Of a stretch of 64,000 nucleotides of DNA, positions 41,435-51,647 are shown one piece after another. Each line of letters begins with the position of its first letter. The stretch's first letter is position 1. The DNA comes from Streptomyces lanatus. GTDB taxonomy: Bacteria; Actinomycetota; Actinomycetes; Streptomycetales; Streptomycetaceae. A program made the translations under genes and the position numbers. The DNA is taken from positions 124,001-188,000 of the forward strand of contig NZ_BNBM01000016.1 of the NCBI RefSeq assembly GCF_014655715.1, written 5' to 3'. A model generated the notes under the pieces. The model was not told the origin of the DNA, ran no database searches, and saw only the letters and a program-made list of their open reading frames with translations.

Positions 41435-42088
41435 TCAGCACATTGCCGATGGGTCGTCACCCTGTGTGATGGACTGGTCCGGTCCAACTGTCCCGGCAGG
41501 CCCGGGAATCACCTCATATCCCTTGTCGCCCTGTCGAACCAGGAGGTCGGCGAAGGGCCGGGAAGGGTCGTCGGCGAAGTGTTTTCTCTCCGCCCCGACC
41601 CATCCGTCCCAGAACTCCCGCTGCTCCTCCCCGTCCCGTGAGCGTCCCCGGGCCCAGGAGTCCTCGTGCGGCAGTTCCATCCACAGCAGCCGGGCGAGAT
41701 ACGGACGCAGCGCCCGGCGGCCCGCGCCGACGCCCTCGACGACGATCACCGGGGCGGGCGGCATGGGGAGCGGCGGTCCGAAGCGGAGGGTCCGCCAGTC
41801 GTAGGGGGTGTAGTGGGCGGCCTCGCCCCGGGCGAGCGGTTCGATCACCTGGGTCAGCAGACGGCCGGTCCACTCGAACAGCTCGTCATGGCTGGCGATG
41901 TCGTCGAGGTGCAGCACCGGGGTGTCGTCCAGTGCCCGGGCCAACTGCCCGGCGAAGGTGGACTTTCCGGAGCCGGCGTGTCCGTCGACGCCGATCAGAC
42001 GGACGGGGCCGCAGGACGGCGGGAGGCGGCGGAGCCGGGTGGCGAGTGCGTGAATCGTTTTTCCTGAAAGAGAAGCGGGGGTGGGCAT
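41435..42088 (-). CDS. Uridine kinase-like P-loop protein
   Basis: A 217-residue kinase-fold protein with Walker A GVDGHAGSGKST (33-44), HLDDIASHDELFEW after it and a later ARGRSRDGEEQREFWDGWVGAE lid-like segment. It resembles the (d)NMP/uridine kinase-like ATPases of actinobacteria; the phosphoryl acceptor is not certain. Neither ATG 42088 nor ATG 42103 has a good ribosome binding site, so the start is tentative and the message may be leaderless. Confidence 0.78.
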   Translation of the reverse strand: MPTPASLSGKTIHALATRLRRLPPSCGPVRLIGVDGHAGSGKSTFAGQLARALDDTPVLHLDDIASHDELFEWTGRLLTQVIEPLARGEAAHYTPYDWRTLRFGPPLPMPPAPVIVVEGVGAGRRALRPYLARLLWMELPHEDSWARGRSRDGEEQREFWDGWVGAERKHFADDPSRPFADLLVRQGDKGYEVIPGPAGTVGPDQSITQGDDPSAMC

Positions 42089-42308
42089 ATTTCGTTGGAA
42101 CATTCTAGTAGCGGGCGAAAGCGGATGCCGATGCGGATGCGGCGCCGGAAGGGAAAAGGTGTCGCTTTGAACTAGCCGGCGGTTGTCCGCAATGCCGCCG
42201 AAAAACTCCGGCCACCAGGGTGAAATCCACGTTCCGGTTGAGGCCGGTGCTGAGTAGTGTGCCTGGTGCACAACTGTGGGATGACGTAACGGGGATGGGC
42301 TGGGACAC

Positions 42309-43262
42309 ATGGCCGCTGGGTTATTCGAAGGGCAGTATGTGTGGCATCCGGCGGCCGACGACCGCGTGCTGGCGAGTGTATGCGTCGATGTCCGGGCGGG
42401 GCGTTATCTGAGCGCCCGTGACGCCCTGGCCGAAACTCGCGGTCGCTTCGGACTGCGGGCCCACCGCTCCCTGGTGCTCGCCTCGGAGGCCGCCGACTCC
42501 GACCTCGTCGAGCGCTGGCTGGCGGAGGAGCCAGGGCCCGAGGCCGCGCTGATGTGGGCCCGGGTGGCCGTGCTGCGGGCGCTGCGCGCGGCCGACGCGC
42601 GTGACCCGCGCACCGAGGCGCTGGAGCGGATAGCGCTGGCCGCCTGCGACCGGGCGACGGCGGCGGACGCGGCCGACCCCACGCCCTGGGTGGCCAAGCT
42701 GGCCATGGCCCGGCTGCACCGGCTGCGCGACCAGGCGCCGCGCGGGCTGCTCACCGCACCGGCAGGCCCCTGGCGCCTGTTCGCGCACGTCCTCTCGCTC
42801 GACCCCTGGCACCGCGAGGCCCACCACCGCTTCCTGGCCTCCTTCTTCCCCCGCTACGGCGGCTCCGTGACGGCGGCCTGGGACGTCGCCGCCTTCCTCG
42901 GCCAGCGGGCCCCCGCCGACTCACCGCTGCGGCTGCTGCCGCTGGTCGCCCTGGTCGAGTGCTACGACCCCACCCAACTGCTCGCCGACCGCGTCTGGGA
43001 GCAGCCGCAGTGGCGCTCGACCGCCCTGGAGATCCACCACGACTGGCTGCCCGCGGCGGCCGACTACCCCTTCACTCCGGTCCTCGACCTGGCCTACCTC
43101 GCGCATGCCCTGGTCATGGCCCGGTGCGAGACGCAGGCGCGTGCCGTCTTCACGGCGATGGGCCCCTACGCCTCGCGCATGCCCTGGTCCGCCTTCGGCG
43201 ATCCGGCCGAACAGCTGTCCAGGGCGCGCCGCGCCTGCGGACTGCCCGTGCCGGCCGTCTGA
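42309..43262 (+). CDS. Uncharacterised helical-repeat protein
   Basis: A 317-residue soluble protein made largely of paired helices with TPR-like spacing (for example HRSLVLASEAADSDLVERWLAEEPG and VALVECYDPTQLLADRVWEQPQW). There are no catalytic motifs, signal peptide or membrane segments. I do not recognise the family; similar proteins sit as singletons in Streptomyces. An APC permease follows after 37 nt in the same direction, so they are probably co-transcribed. Confidence 0.7.
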   Translation: MAAGLFEGQYVWHPAADDRVLASVCVDVRAGRYLSARDALAETRGRFGLRAHRSLVLASEAADSDLVERWLAEEPGPEAALMWARVAVLRALRAADARDPRTEALERIALAACDRATAADAADPTPWVAKLAMARLHRLRDQAPRGLLTAPAGPWRLFAHVLSLDPWHREAHHRFLASFFPRYGGSVTAAWDVAAFLGQRAPADSPLRLLPLVALVECYDPTQLLADRVWEQPQWRSTALEIHHDWLPAAADYPFTPVLDLAYLAHALVMARCETQARAVFTAMGPYASRMPWSAFGDPAEQLSRARRACGLPVPAV

Positions 43263-43299
43263 CGGACCACCACCCCCCACCGAGAGAAAGGTCCGGCCC

Positions 43300-44841
43300 G
43301 TGTCACAACGGACAACCCCATCGCGCTCCCGAGCGCACGGGGGAGCGGATCCGAACGCGCTCGACGACGACGCCACCCTGCATGCGATGGGTTATCCGAG
43401 AAAACTCACGCGGCGCTTCCAGGCATTCGACAATTTCGCCATCTCGTTCACCATCATCAACATAATCTCGGGAATCTTCTCGGGCTTCGGATTCGGTCTC
43501 AACGCGGGCGGCCCGAGCATTCTCGTCCTCGGCTGGATCGGCGTCTCCATCATGGTGCTCTTCGTGGGAGCAGCGATGGCGGAGGTCGCCTCGGCCTATC
43601 CGACGAGCGGTGCGCTGTATTTCTCCGCCGGGAAACTCGCCAAACGCCACAAGGGTGCCTGGTCCTGGTACACCGGATGGCTGAACTTCGTGGGCCAGGT
43701 CGGCGGCACGGCCGCCACCGGGTACGCCGCCGCGACCTTCATCCAGGCCTTCATCGCCCTGCAGTGGCCCTCGTACGAGGCGAGCGGCCACCGCACGGTG
43801 CTGATCACGGCCCTGATCATCGTGCTGCAGGGCCTCGCCAACACCTACACGGTGCAGCTGGTCGCCGTACTGAACCGGATCTCCGTGTGGTGGCTGCTCA
43901 GCGGAATCGTGGTGATCGTGAGCGCCTTGATCGTGATTCCCGATCACCATCAGCCGGCTTCGTATGTCACGCATTTCGCGAACAACACCGGTTTCACGAG
44001 TGCCCTTTACGGCGGGATGCTCGGTCTGCTGGTCACCAGCTGGACCTTCACCGGCTTCGACGGCAGCTTCCACATGTCCGAGGAAACGGTCCGCGCGACC
44101 GTGAACGCGCCGAAGGGGATCACCCGGGCGATCGGATACTCGGCAATCGCGGGACTGCTGCTGATGCTGGCATTGGTCTACAGCATTCGTGACTACGACC
44201 GGGTGGCCGGCGCCAACGCGCCACCTGTGCAGATCCTGATCGACGGGCTCGGCGTGGGCACCGCGAAGGTGCTGCTGCTGATCGTGATCGGCGCGATGCT
44301 CTTCTGCGGCCTGGCCAATCTCACCAGCAACACCCGGCAGATCTTCGCCTTCTCCCGGGACGGCGCGATGCCGGGTTCGCGCTGGTGGCACTCGGTCTCA
44401 CCGCGCACCCGTACGCCCGTCAAGGCGGTGTGGCTGGCGGTCGGCTGCTCGCTGACGCTGGTGGTGCCCGGCTGGTGGTCGCACACCGCGTTCACGGCCA
44501 TCGTCAGCGTCAATGTCGTGGGGCTCTTCCTGGCCTACGCCGTCCCGATCCTGCTCAGGCTGCGGCTCGGCGACGAGTTCCAGCCTGGCCCCTGGCATCT
44601 GGGCCGCTGGGGCAGGCCGGTCGGGATCGTCGCGGTGACCTGGATCGTGCTCAGCAGCGTGCTGTTCATGCTGCCGCAGGCCTCGCCGGTGACCGTCGAC
44701 TCGTTCAACTACGCGCCGGTCGCCCTGGCCGCCGTCCTGGGCGTGGCCACGGTGTGGTGGTTCACCAGCGCCCGCCGCCGCTTCCACGGCCCGGTCAGCT
44801 ACGGCCGTCCCGACGAGGTCGCCGCGATGGACCTGGTCTGA
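43300..44841 (+). CDS. APC-family amino acid/GABA permease
   Basis: A 513-residue, 12-helix transporter. A hydrophilic N-terminus leads into LTRRFQAFDNFAISFTIINIISGIFSGFGFGLNAGGP, characteristic of the eukaryotic-type amino acid/choline (ACT) subfamily that includes GABA permeases. ASAYPTSGALYFSAGKLAKR and FDGSFHMSEET are further family marks. GTG 43300 follows AGAAAGG. The substrate is unassigned. Confidence 0.88.
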   Translation: MSQRTTPSRSRAHGGADPNALDDDATLHAMGYPRKLTRRFQAFDNFAISFTIINIISGIFSGFGFGLNAGGPSILVLGWIGVSIMVLFVGAAMAEVASAYPTSGALYFSAGKLAKRHKGAWSWYTGWLNFVGQVGGTAATGYAAATFIQAFIALQWPSYEASGHRTVLITALIIVLQGLANTYTVQLVAVLNRISVWWLLSGIVVIVSALIVIPDHHQPASYVTHFANNTGFTSALYGGMLGLLVTSWTFTGFDGSFHMSEETVRATVNAPKGITRAIGYSAIAGLLLMLALVYSIRDYDRVAGANAPPVQILIDGLGVGTAKVLLLIVIGAMLFCGLANLTSNTRQIFAFSRDGAMPGSRWWHSVSPRTRTPVKAVWLAVGCSLTLVVPGWWSHTAFTAIVSVNVVGLFLAYAVPILLRLRLGDEFQPGPWHLGRWGRPVGIVAVTWIVLSSVLFMLPQASPVTVDSFNYAPVALAAVLGVATVWWFTSARRRFHGPVSYGRPDEVAAMDLV

Positions 44842-44871
44842 CGATCCGTCATCGGATCTCGGCACGCACGA

Positions 44872-44929
44872 GGGCCCGGCTCGCTCATCTCGCCCCGCTC
44901 GTAAGGGGGTTGGGGCGCGGGCCGGGCCT
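44872..44929 (+). terminator. Possible terminator of the permease
   Basis: GGCCCGGC (44873-44880) pairs with GCCGGGCC (44921-44928) around a 40-nt loop that can itself fold. It lies about 30 nt after the permease stop. A short GATCCG/CGGATC repeat (44843-44858) precedes it. Confidence 0.45.
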
Positions 44930-45070
44930 CGCCCGTGTCAGTGGTCGATACCAATATTCGTAGCCACGCCAGAGGCCGAAGTGCTGGCAGTGACTGCCCT
45001 CCGCAGCCATAGTGGGCAAACAGCCGTGCACAGGATCCGCCCGACTCGGACACCTGGGGGTCTTCCGCCC

Positions 45071-46429
45071 ATGAGCAGAGCCGAACAGCCGTCGCGCAGA
45101 AGCGTCATCGCCGCCGCGGTCGCCGCGGCCGTCGCAGGAGGCGTGGGCCAGGCGGCCGCCGCCGGTGACGGGGCCGAGTCCGCCGCCGACATCCCGGCCC
45201 GCACCGTCGACAACCACGCCTGGACCACGTACCGCGACTGGTGCTCCGGCACGGCGAACGGCACCCGTGCCGTGGCGGGCAGGCGCCCCGGCCTCGTGAT
45301 CGCCACGCCGGCCGGCACCACCGACTACACGGACCCGCACACCGGCCTGACCGCCACCTGGGAGTACGCGACCTGGACCTCCCCCGACCACCGGCTCGCC
45401 GTCCCCGCGACCGAGGCGATCGCCTCCTGGAACGCGCACACCCCCGAGGGCACCTGGCTCCAGATCGAGCTCGCCGGGATCTACTCCGACGGCACCGAGA
45501 CCCCCTGGTACGTGCTGGGCCGCTGGGCGTCCGGTGACCAGGACATCCGCCGGACCTCCGTCGACGACCAGAGCGACGGCCGCAGCAGCATCTGGACGGA
45601 CACCTTCGCCATCGACGACCCGGCCACCGGGCTGCGCCTCACCTCCTACCGACTGCGCCTGACCCTCCACCGCAAGCCCGGCACCACCCTCACCCCCAAG
45701 GTCTGGCGGGTCGGCGCGATGGGCTCCGACGTCCCCGACCGCTTCACCGTCCCGGCCTCGACCCCCGGTCTCGCCCGCGAGCTGATCGTCCCGCGCTACT
45801 CGCAGGAGACCCACGTCGGCCAGTACCCGGAGTACGACAACGGCGGCGAGGCCTGGTGCAGCCCCACCTCCTCGCAGATGATCGTCGAGTACTGGGGGGC
45901 GCGGCTCACCCCCGAGCAGCTGGCCTGGGTCGACCCGGCCTTCGCCGATCCGCAGGTCTGCCATGCGGCGCGCTTCTGCTTCGACTACCAGTACGACGGC
46001 TGCGGGAACTGGCCGTTCAACGCCGCCTACGCCGCGACCTTCCCGGACCTCCAGGGCGTCATCACCCGGCTCGGCTCGCTCACCGACCTGGAGACGCTGA
46101 TCGCGGCCGGGCTCCCGGCCATAACGTCCCAGTCCTTCCTGAAGGAGGAGCTGACCGGAGCCGGGTACGGCACCGCCGGGCACCTGATGACGGTGATCGG
46201 CTTCACCGCCGACGGCGATGTGATCGCCAACGACCCGAACTCGCCGACCAACACGGCGGTGCGGCGCGTCTACAAGCGGCGCGAATGGGAGAACATCTGG
46301 CTGCGGACCAAGCGGTACAACGCCCAGGGCAAGGTCGTCTCCGGCACCGGCGGCGTCTGCTACCTCTACTTCCCGGCGTGTCCGACCCCGCGCCAGCGCG
46401 CGGCCCTCGCGGCCGTCGGGGTCCTGTGA
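45071..46429 (+). CDS. Tat-exported C39-like cysteine peptidase
   Basis: 452 residues. A twin-arginine signal (PSRRSVIAAAVAAAVAGG, Arg9-Arg10) marks Tat export. A beta-rich region of about 190 residues precedes a papain-like/C39-family domain with C263 (GGEAWCSPTSSQM), H371 (GTAGHLMTVIGF) and N387/D388 (ANDPNSP) as the likely triad. It probably works outside the cell on peptides or cell-wall material. A 46-residue membrane protein follows after 46 nt. The start lacks a strong ribosome binding site. Confidence 0.87.
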   Translation: MSRAEQPSRRSVIAAAVAAAVAGGVGQAAAAGDGAESAADIPARTVDNHAWTTYRDWCSGTANGTRAVAGRRPGLVIATPAGTTDYTDPHTGLTATWEYATWTSPDHRLAVPATEAIASWNAHTPEGTWLQIELAGIYSDGTETPWYVLGRWASGDQDIRRTSVDDQSDGRSSIWTDTFAIDDPATGLRLTSYRLRLTLHRKPGTTLTPKVWRVGAMGSDVPDRFTVPASTPGLARELIVPRYSQETHVGQYPEYDNGGEAWCSPTSSQMIVEYWGARLTPEQLAWVDPAFADPQVCHAARFCFDYQYDGCGNWPFNAAYAATFPDLQGVITRLGSLTDLETLIAAGLPAITSQSFLKEELTGAGYGTAGHLMTVIGFTADGDVIANDPNSPTNTAVRRVYKRREWENIWLRTKRYNAQGKVVSGTGGVCYLYFPACPTPRQRAALAAVGVL

Positions 46430-46475
46430 GCAACGTCTCCGCCGCAAAGGCCGTATCCGATGGCAAGGTGGGCAT

Positions 46476-46616
46476 ATGACCGCGCACTCAGCCACCGCCG
46501 CCCGGGCCCGCACCGGCGGGCCCGGGGAAGACGGCCCGAAGATCGTCGAGCATGTCCTGGGGTGGACCCTCGTCGTGGTCGTCGCGATGCTCATCACCCA
46601 GCTCGGCCTGCTCTGA
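46476..46616 (+). CDS. SCO1431-family small membrane protein
   Basis: A 46-residue protein with an Ala/Arg/Gly-rich N-terminus, an acidic patch (GEDGPKIVEHVLG) and one C-terminal membrane helix (WTLVVVVAMLITQLGLL) that ends the protein. AAGGTGG lies upstream of ATG 46476. It matches the small SCO1431-type family named from S. coelicolor, which is of unknown function. It follows the C39-like peptidase and is probably co-transcribed. A glycine pair (RTGGPGE) sits in the N-terminal part. Confidence 0.8.
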   Translation: MTAHSATAARARTGGPGEDGPKIVEHVLGWTLVVVVAMLITQLGLL

Positions 46617-46714
46617 GCCGACGCTTCCGGAGGCCCGGACTTTCGAACGAGCGGCCGGTGAAGGTCTGACATACTGCGGATGTCCCGACGCCCGTTGAAC
46701 AAACAGGGTCTAAA

Positions 46715-47374
46715 TTGAATATCAGTCAACAGCGCGACGCGGCCCGTCCCCGGGCCCGCGGCACCGAACGCTCGGTGGCGCGCCGTGCCGAACTCATCGC
46801 CATCGGGCGAAAGCTGTTCGCCGACACGTCGTACGACGCGCTCTCCATGGACGACATCGCCAGGCAGGCCCATGTCGCCAAGGGGCTCATCTACTACTAC
46901 TTCCAGTCGAAGCGCGGCTATTACCTGGCGATCATCCAGGACTCCGTCGCCGACCTGGTCACGTATGCGGCGAGTGGCGTCGAGATGAAGCCGGTGGACC
47001 GGGTCCACCGCACCATCGACAGCTATCTGCGCTACGCCGAGCACAACCAGGCCGCCTACCGCACCATCGTCAGCGGTGGCGTCGGCTTCGACACCGAGGT
47101 GCACGCCATCCGGGACGGCGTGCGCGAGGCGATCGTCGCCACCATCGCCGAGGGCGCCTACGGCCGTACCGACATCGGCCCCCTGCCCCGCATGGGCCTG
47201 CTCGCCTGGGTGTGCAGCGTCGAGGGCGCCACCCTCGACTGGATAGCCCGCCCCGAACTGCCCCGCGACACCATGCGCGAACTCCTGGTCAAGATGCTCG
47301 GCGGCGCCATGCGCTCCATCGAGGAGTTGGACCCCGCCTACCGCGCCCCGGACCCGGCCCGCAGGGACGACTGA
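46715..47374 (+). CDS. TetR-family regulator
   Basis: 219 residues. The TetR HTH (SYDALSMDDIARQAHVAKGLIYYYFQSKRGYYLAII) is at about residues 40-75, followed by an all-helical ligand domain. The TTG at 46715 (MNISQQRDAARP) has AGGG upstream; a later in-frame GTG at 46775 is an alternative. Its target is not obvious: the neighbours are the SCO1431-type gene and the chitinase. The converging chitinase gene ends 64 nt away. Confidence 0.87.
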   Translation: MNISQQRDAARPRARGTERSVARRAELIAIGRKLFADTSYDALSMDDIARQAHVAKGLIYYYFQSKRGYYLAIIQDSVADLVTYAASGVEMKPVDRVHRTIDSYLRYAEHNQAAYRTIVSGGVGFDTEVHAIRDGVREAIVATIAEGAYGRTDIGPLPRMGLLAWVCSVEGATLDWIARPELPRDTMRELLVKMLGGAMRSIEELDPAYRAPDPARRDD

Positions 47375-47438
47375 CCCCTGGCATGCGCATGGGGCGGAGG
47401 TCTCGTGGTCCTCCGCCCCAAGCCCCCCGTGGGACCGG

Positions 47439-48677
<1,239 letters not shown>

Positions 48678-48747
48678 CGGGTGTCTCCTCGTGGGGGAGA
48701 GGGGATCATGCTCCGATTGGCATGGACGCGCTGATGCGTTGAACGGC

Positions 48748-48776
48748 ACCGTAGAAGGACTAGACCAGTGCGTCAA
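48748..48776 (-). promoter_or_regulatory. Chitinase promoter with embedded DasR element
   Basis: On the minus strand -35 TTGACG (48776-48771), a 17-nt spacer containing ACTGGTCTAGTCCTTC (48769-48754), and -10 TACGGT (48753-48748). The element matches the DasR consensus ACTGGTCTAGACCACT in its left half and core. The position, between the boxes, gives direct steric repression. Confidence 0.85.
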
Positions 48777-49010
48777 TGGTTCGAACCAATTTTGAAGGGG
48801 TCCATGAGGTGTCGGACACTTCTTGAAGTGAGCGGTCGTTAACTGGTGACTGGATGCCTCCGATCGGGCATACTCACAGCGCACAGCCGCTGGTCAGCAG
48901 CTTCCGAGACCCGGGAATGCGAGCATCGGCCCGGCACCAGTGAGACCCGGCGCAGCCGCCCCACCCAAGGCGGATGTCCGCCGAAGTGCCCGACAGGGAG
49001 GATCGTCGCC

Positions 49011-50183
49011 ATGCCCGACCGCGCCCCGCAGCCGGTGGACCGTCAACTGCCCACGGACGAGGCCCGGGATCTGATCTCGCTCGTCCGCGACATCGCGCAG
49101 CGCGAGATCGCCCCGCAGGCGGCCGAGGAGGAGGACGCCGGACGCTTCCCGCGCGAGGTCTTCCGCCTGCTCTCCGAATCCGGACTGCTCGGCCTGCCGT
49201 ACGACTCCGAATACGGCGGCGGCGACCAGCCGTACGAGGTCTACCTCCAGGTCCTCGAAGAGCTCGCCGCGGTCCGCCTCACCGTCGGCCTCGGCGTCAG
49301 CGTGCACACCCTGGCCTCCTACGCGCTGGCCACCTACGGCAGCAAGCAGCAGCAGGTCGAGCACCTCCCCGCGATGCTCGGCGGCGGGCTGCTCGGCGCG
49401 TACTGCCTCTCCGAGCCGGCCTCCGGATCCGACGCGGCCTCGCTGCGCACGAAGGCGCTGAGGGACGGCGACGACTGGGTGATCAGCGGCACCAAGGCGT
49501 GGATCACCCACGGCGGCATCGCCGACTTCTACACCGTCATGGCCCGCACCGGCGAGGACGGCCCGCGCGGGATCAGCGCCTTCCTGGTGCCCGGTGACGC
49601 GGCCGGGCTGAGCGCGGCGGTGCCCGAGAAGAAGATGGGCATGAAGGGATCGCCCACCGCCCAGGTCCACTTCGACGGCGTCCGGGTCGGCGACGACCGG
49701 CGGCTCGGCGACGAGGGTCAGGGCTTCGCCATCGCCCTGTCCGCCCTCGACTCCGGCCGGCTCGGCATCGCGGCCTGCGCCATCGGCGTCGCCCAGGCCG
49801 CGCTCGACGAGGCGGTGGCGTACGCGACCGAGCGCCGTCAGTTCGGCAAGCCCATCGCCGACTTCCAGGGCCTGCGCTTCATGCTCGCCGACATGGCCAC
49901 CCAGATCGAGGCGGGCCGCGCCCTGTATCTGGCGGCGGCACGGCTCCGGGACGCGGGCCGGCCGTTCGCCAAGCAGGCGGCGATGGCCAAGCTGCACTGC
50001 ACCGACACGGCGATGAAGGTCACCACCGACGCCGTCCAGATCCTCGGCGGGTACGGCTACACCGCGGACTTCCCGGCCGAGCGCTATATGCGCGAGGCCA
50101 AGGTCCTCCAGATCGTCGAGGGCACCAACCAGATCCAGCGGATGGTCATCGCCCGTCACCTAGCTGGTCCCGAGGGACGCTGA
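49011..50183 (+). CDS. Acyl-CoA dehydrogenase
   Basis: A 390-residue flavoenzyme with the full family layout: an N-terminal helical domain, a mid beta domain with YCLSEPASGSDAASL and WITHGGIADFYTVMART, and a C-terminal helical domain with RRQFGKPIADFQGLRFMLADM and QILGGYGYTADFPAERYMREAKVLQIVEGTNQIQR, where the catalytic base E lies. It oxidises a short- or medium-chain acyl-CoA and passes electrons to ETF. AGGGAGG precedes ATG 49011. A kinase-like and a hydratase-like gene lie a little downstream on the same strand. Confidence 0.92.
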   Translation: MPDRAPQPVDRQLPTDEARDLISLVRDIAQREIAPQAAEEEDAGRFPREVFRLLSESGLLGLPYDSEYGGGDQPYEVYLQVLEELAAVRLTVGLGVSVHTLASYALATYGSKQQQVEHLPAMLGGGLLGAYCLSEPASGSDAASLRTKALRDGDDWVISGTKAWITHGGIADFYTVMARTGEDGPRGISAFLVPGDAAGLSAAVPEKKMGMKGSPTAQVHFDGVRVGDDRRLGDEGQGFAIALSALDSGRLGIAACAIGVAQAALDEAVAYATERRQFGKPIADFQGLRFMLADMATQIEAGRALYLAAARLRDAGRPFAKQAAMAKLHCTDTAMKVTTDAVQILGGYGYTADFPAERYMREAKVLQIVEGTNQIQRMVIARHLAGPEGR

Positions 50184-50397
50184 ACTGACCGTGCTTGACC
50201 GTCGGCGCCGCGAGCCGGATCCACTCCGGGTCGTGGCGCCCGGGCAGGGTGCGGCCCCGGTCGGCCCACATGCGCATGAGATCGCGGTAGATCGGCGGAT
50301 CCTGGGGCTGTGGGGGAGCCGGCGGCTGAAGCGTTCCTGCGGGCCGGGGAACGAAGACGCGGCGCTGGGGCCCGGTCCCGTAATAGGTGTGGGGCAT
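50146..50397 (-). CDS. Small hypothetical protein
   Basis: An 83-residue, Pro-rich N-terminus followed by PPIYRDLMRMWADRGRTLPGRHDPEWIRLAAP, which looks like a real globular stretch. Third positions are strongly GC. There is no ribosome binding site before ATG 50397 and no in-frame start further up, so it could be leaderless or not expressed. Its 3' end overlaps the acyl-CoA dehydrogenase gene by 38 nt on the other strand. No function can be given. Confidence 0.5.
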   Translation of the reverse strand: MPHTYYGTGPQRRVFVPRPAGTLQPPAPPQPQDPPIYRDLMRMWADRGRTLPGRHDPEWIRLAAPTVKHGQFSVPRDQLGDGR

Positions 50398-50537
50398 ACC
50401 AGGGCAACGCGGAGGTGCTGGGACAAGTCACCGCCGGTCGGAATCGGGCGTGAGTTCACCCGCGTCCGGTTCCCTCTCTGGCCACCCGAGGCCGGCTGAC
50501 GTACCGTCAGCCCAGCCCGCGTCCAGGGAGGTTTGCC

Positions 50538-51635
50538 GTGACCGACGACGACCGACCGGTGCCGCTCGACGAGTACCCGGTGCACCAGGTGCCCCTCTCC
50601 ATGAAGCACGTGGCGACCGGCGACCGGAACGCCTACGACCGCTGCATCTTCCATGTCCTCGACCACCAAGGGCGCGCCCTGCTCATCCTCGGCCTCGGGG
50701 TCTACCCGAACCTCGGGGTGATCGACGCCTACGCGACCCTGCGCACGGGGGACACCCTGCACGCCGTACGGGCCTCGGACGCGCTCGGCGAGGACCGGAT
50801 GCGGCTCGCGGTGGGTCCGCTCAGGATCGAGGTCGAGGAGCCACTGCGCCGGCTGCGCCTCATCGGTGACGACGACTCACTGTCGTACGACCTCACCTGG
50901 ACCGCCGGCTTCCCGGCCCTGTGGGAACCCCATCACGTCCAGCGGCGTGGCGACCGGCTCACCTTGGAGGGGCGGCGCTTCGTGCAGGCGGGGAGCGTGG
51001 AGGGGACGATACGCGTCGCCGGTGAGGAGTTCAGGGTCAGTGAGTGGACCGGGACCCGTGACCGCAGTTGGGGGGTGCGGCCCATACCGGGGGAGGAGGG
51101 CGGGCGGCTCGCCGAGGAGCATCCGACCGAGGGCTTCCACTGGATCTGGTGCCCGGTCCGCTTCGAGGACCGGTTCCTGATGGTGATCATCCAGGAGGAC
51201 GCGGACGGGCACCGCTCGCTGAACGAGGCGACGATGGTCCGTGAGGGGCACCGAGACACCCAACTGGGCTGGCCCCAGGCCGAGATCACCTACCGCCAGG
51301 GCACCCGCCACCCCGAACGCGCCCTCATCCACCTCGGCGACCTGCGCAAACCGCAGGAACTGGAGGTGGAGGTCCTCACCTCCTCCCCGCTCGCCCTCGG
51401 CGCCGGGTACCCGCCCGCCGACGACTGGCAGCACGGCACCTGGCGCGGCCCCGGCTGGACCGACCGCCGTACCTACGACCTCACCGAGGCGCACCCCCTC
51501 GCCGCATACGGCGTCACCGACCACGCGGCGCGGTTCCGCCTGGACGGCCGGATAGGCCACGGGATCTTCGAGCACGGCTCGTTCGGGCGGCACGACCCGA
51601 GCGGCTTCGCGGACTTCAAGTCGGTCGCACGGTAG
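50538..51635 (+). CDS. Lipocalin/hydratase-like protein of unknown substrate
   Basis: 365 residues, predicted all-beta, with two related halves. SLSYDLTWTAGFPALWEPHHVQRRGDRLTLEGRRFVQAG and FRVSEWTGTRDRSWGVRP in the first half and GFHWIWCPVRFEDRFLMVIIQED after it recall the AttH/carotenoid 1,2-hydratase-like beta proteins (DUF7064/7065 group). There is no signal peptide. GTG 50538 follows GGGAGG. It is followed 12 nt later by an aminoglycoside-phosphotransferase-fold kinase, a pairing that suggests a shared catabolic role. Confidence 0.7.
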   Translation: MTDDDRPVPLDEYPVHQVPLSMKHVATGDRNAYDRCIFHVLDHQGRALLILGLGVYPNLGVIDAYATLRTGDTLHAVRASDALGEDRMRLAVGPLRIEVEEPLRRLRLIGDDDSLSYDLTWTAGFPALWEPHHVQRRGDRLTLEGRRFVQAGSVEGTIRVAGEEFRVSEWTGTRDRSWGVRPIPGEEGGRLAEEHPTEGFHWIWCPVRFEDRFLMVIIQEDADGHRSLNEATMVREGHRDTQLGWPQAEITYRQGTRHPERALIHLGDLRKPQELEVEVLTSSPLALGAGYPPADDWQHGTWRGPGWTDRRTYDLTEAHPLAAYGVTDHAARFRLDGRIGHGIFEHGSFGRHDPSGFADFKSVAR

Positions 51636-51647
51636 GGGGTTCGGGAC

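Noticed and set aside
50400..50500. tRNA-like sequence (GGTTCCCTCTCTGGCCACC)
   Set aside because: It resembles a tRNA 3' end, but no matching 5' acceptor strand, anticodon arm or GTTCGANTC T-loop could be found on either strand.
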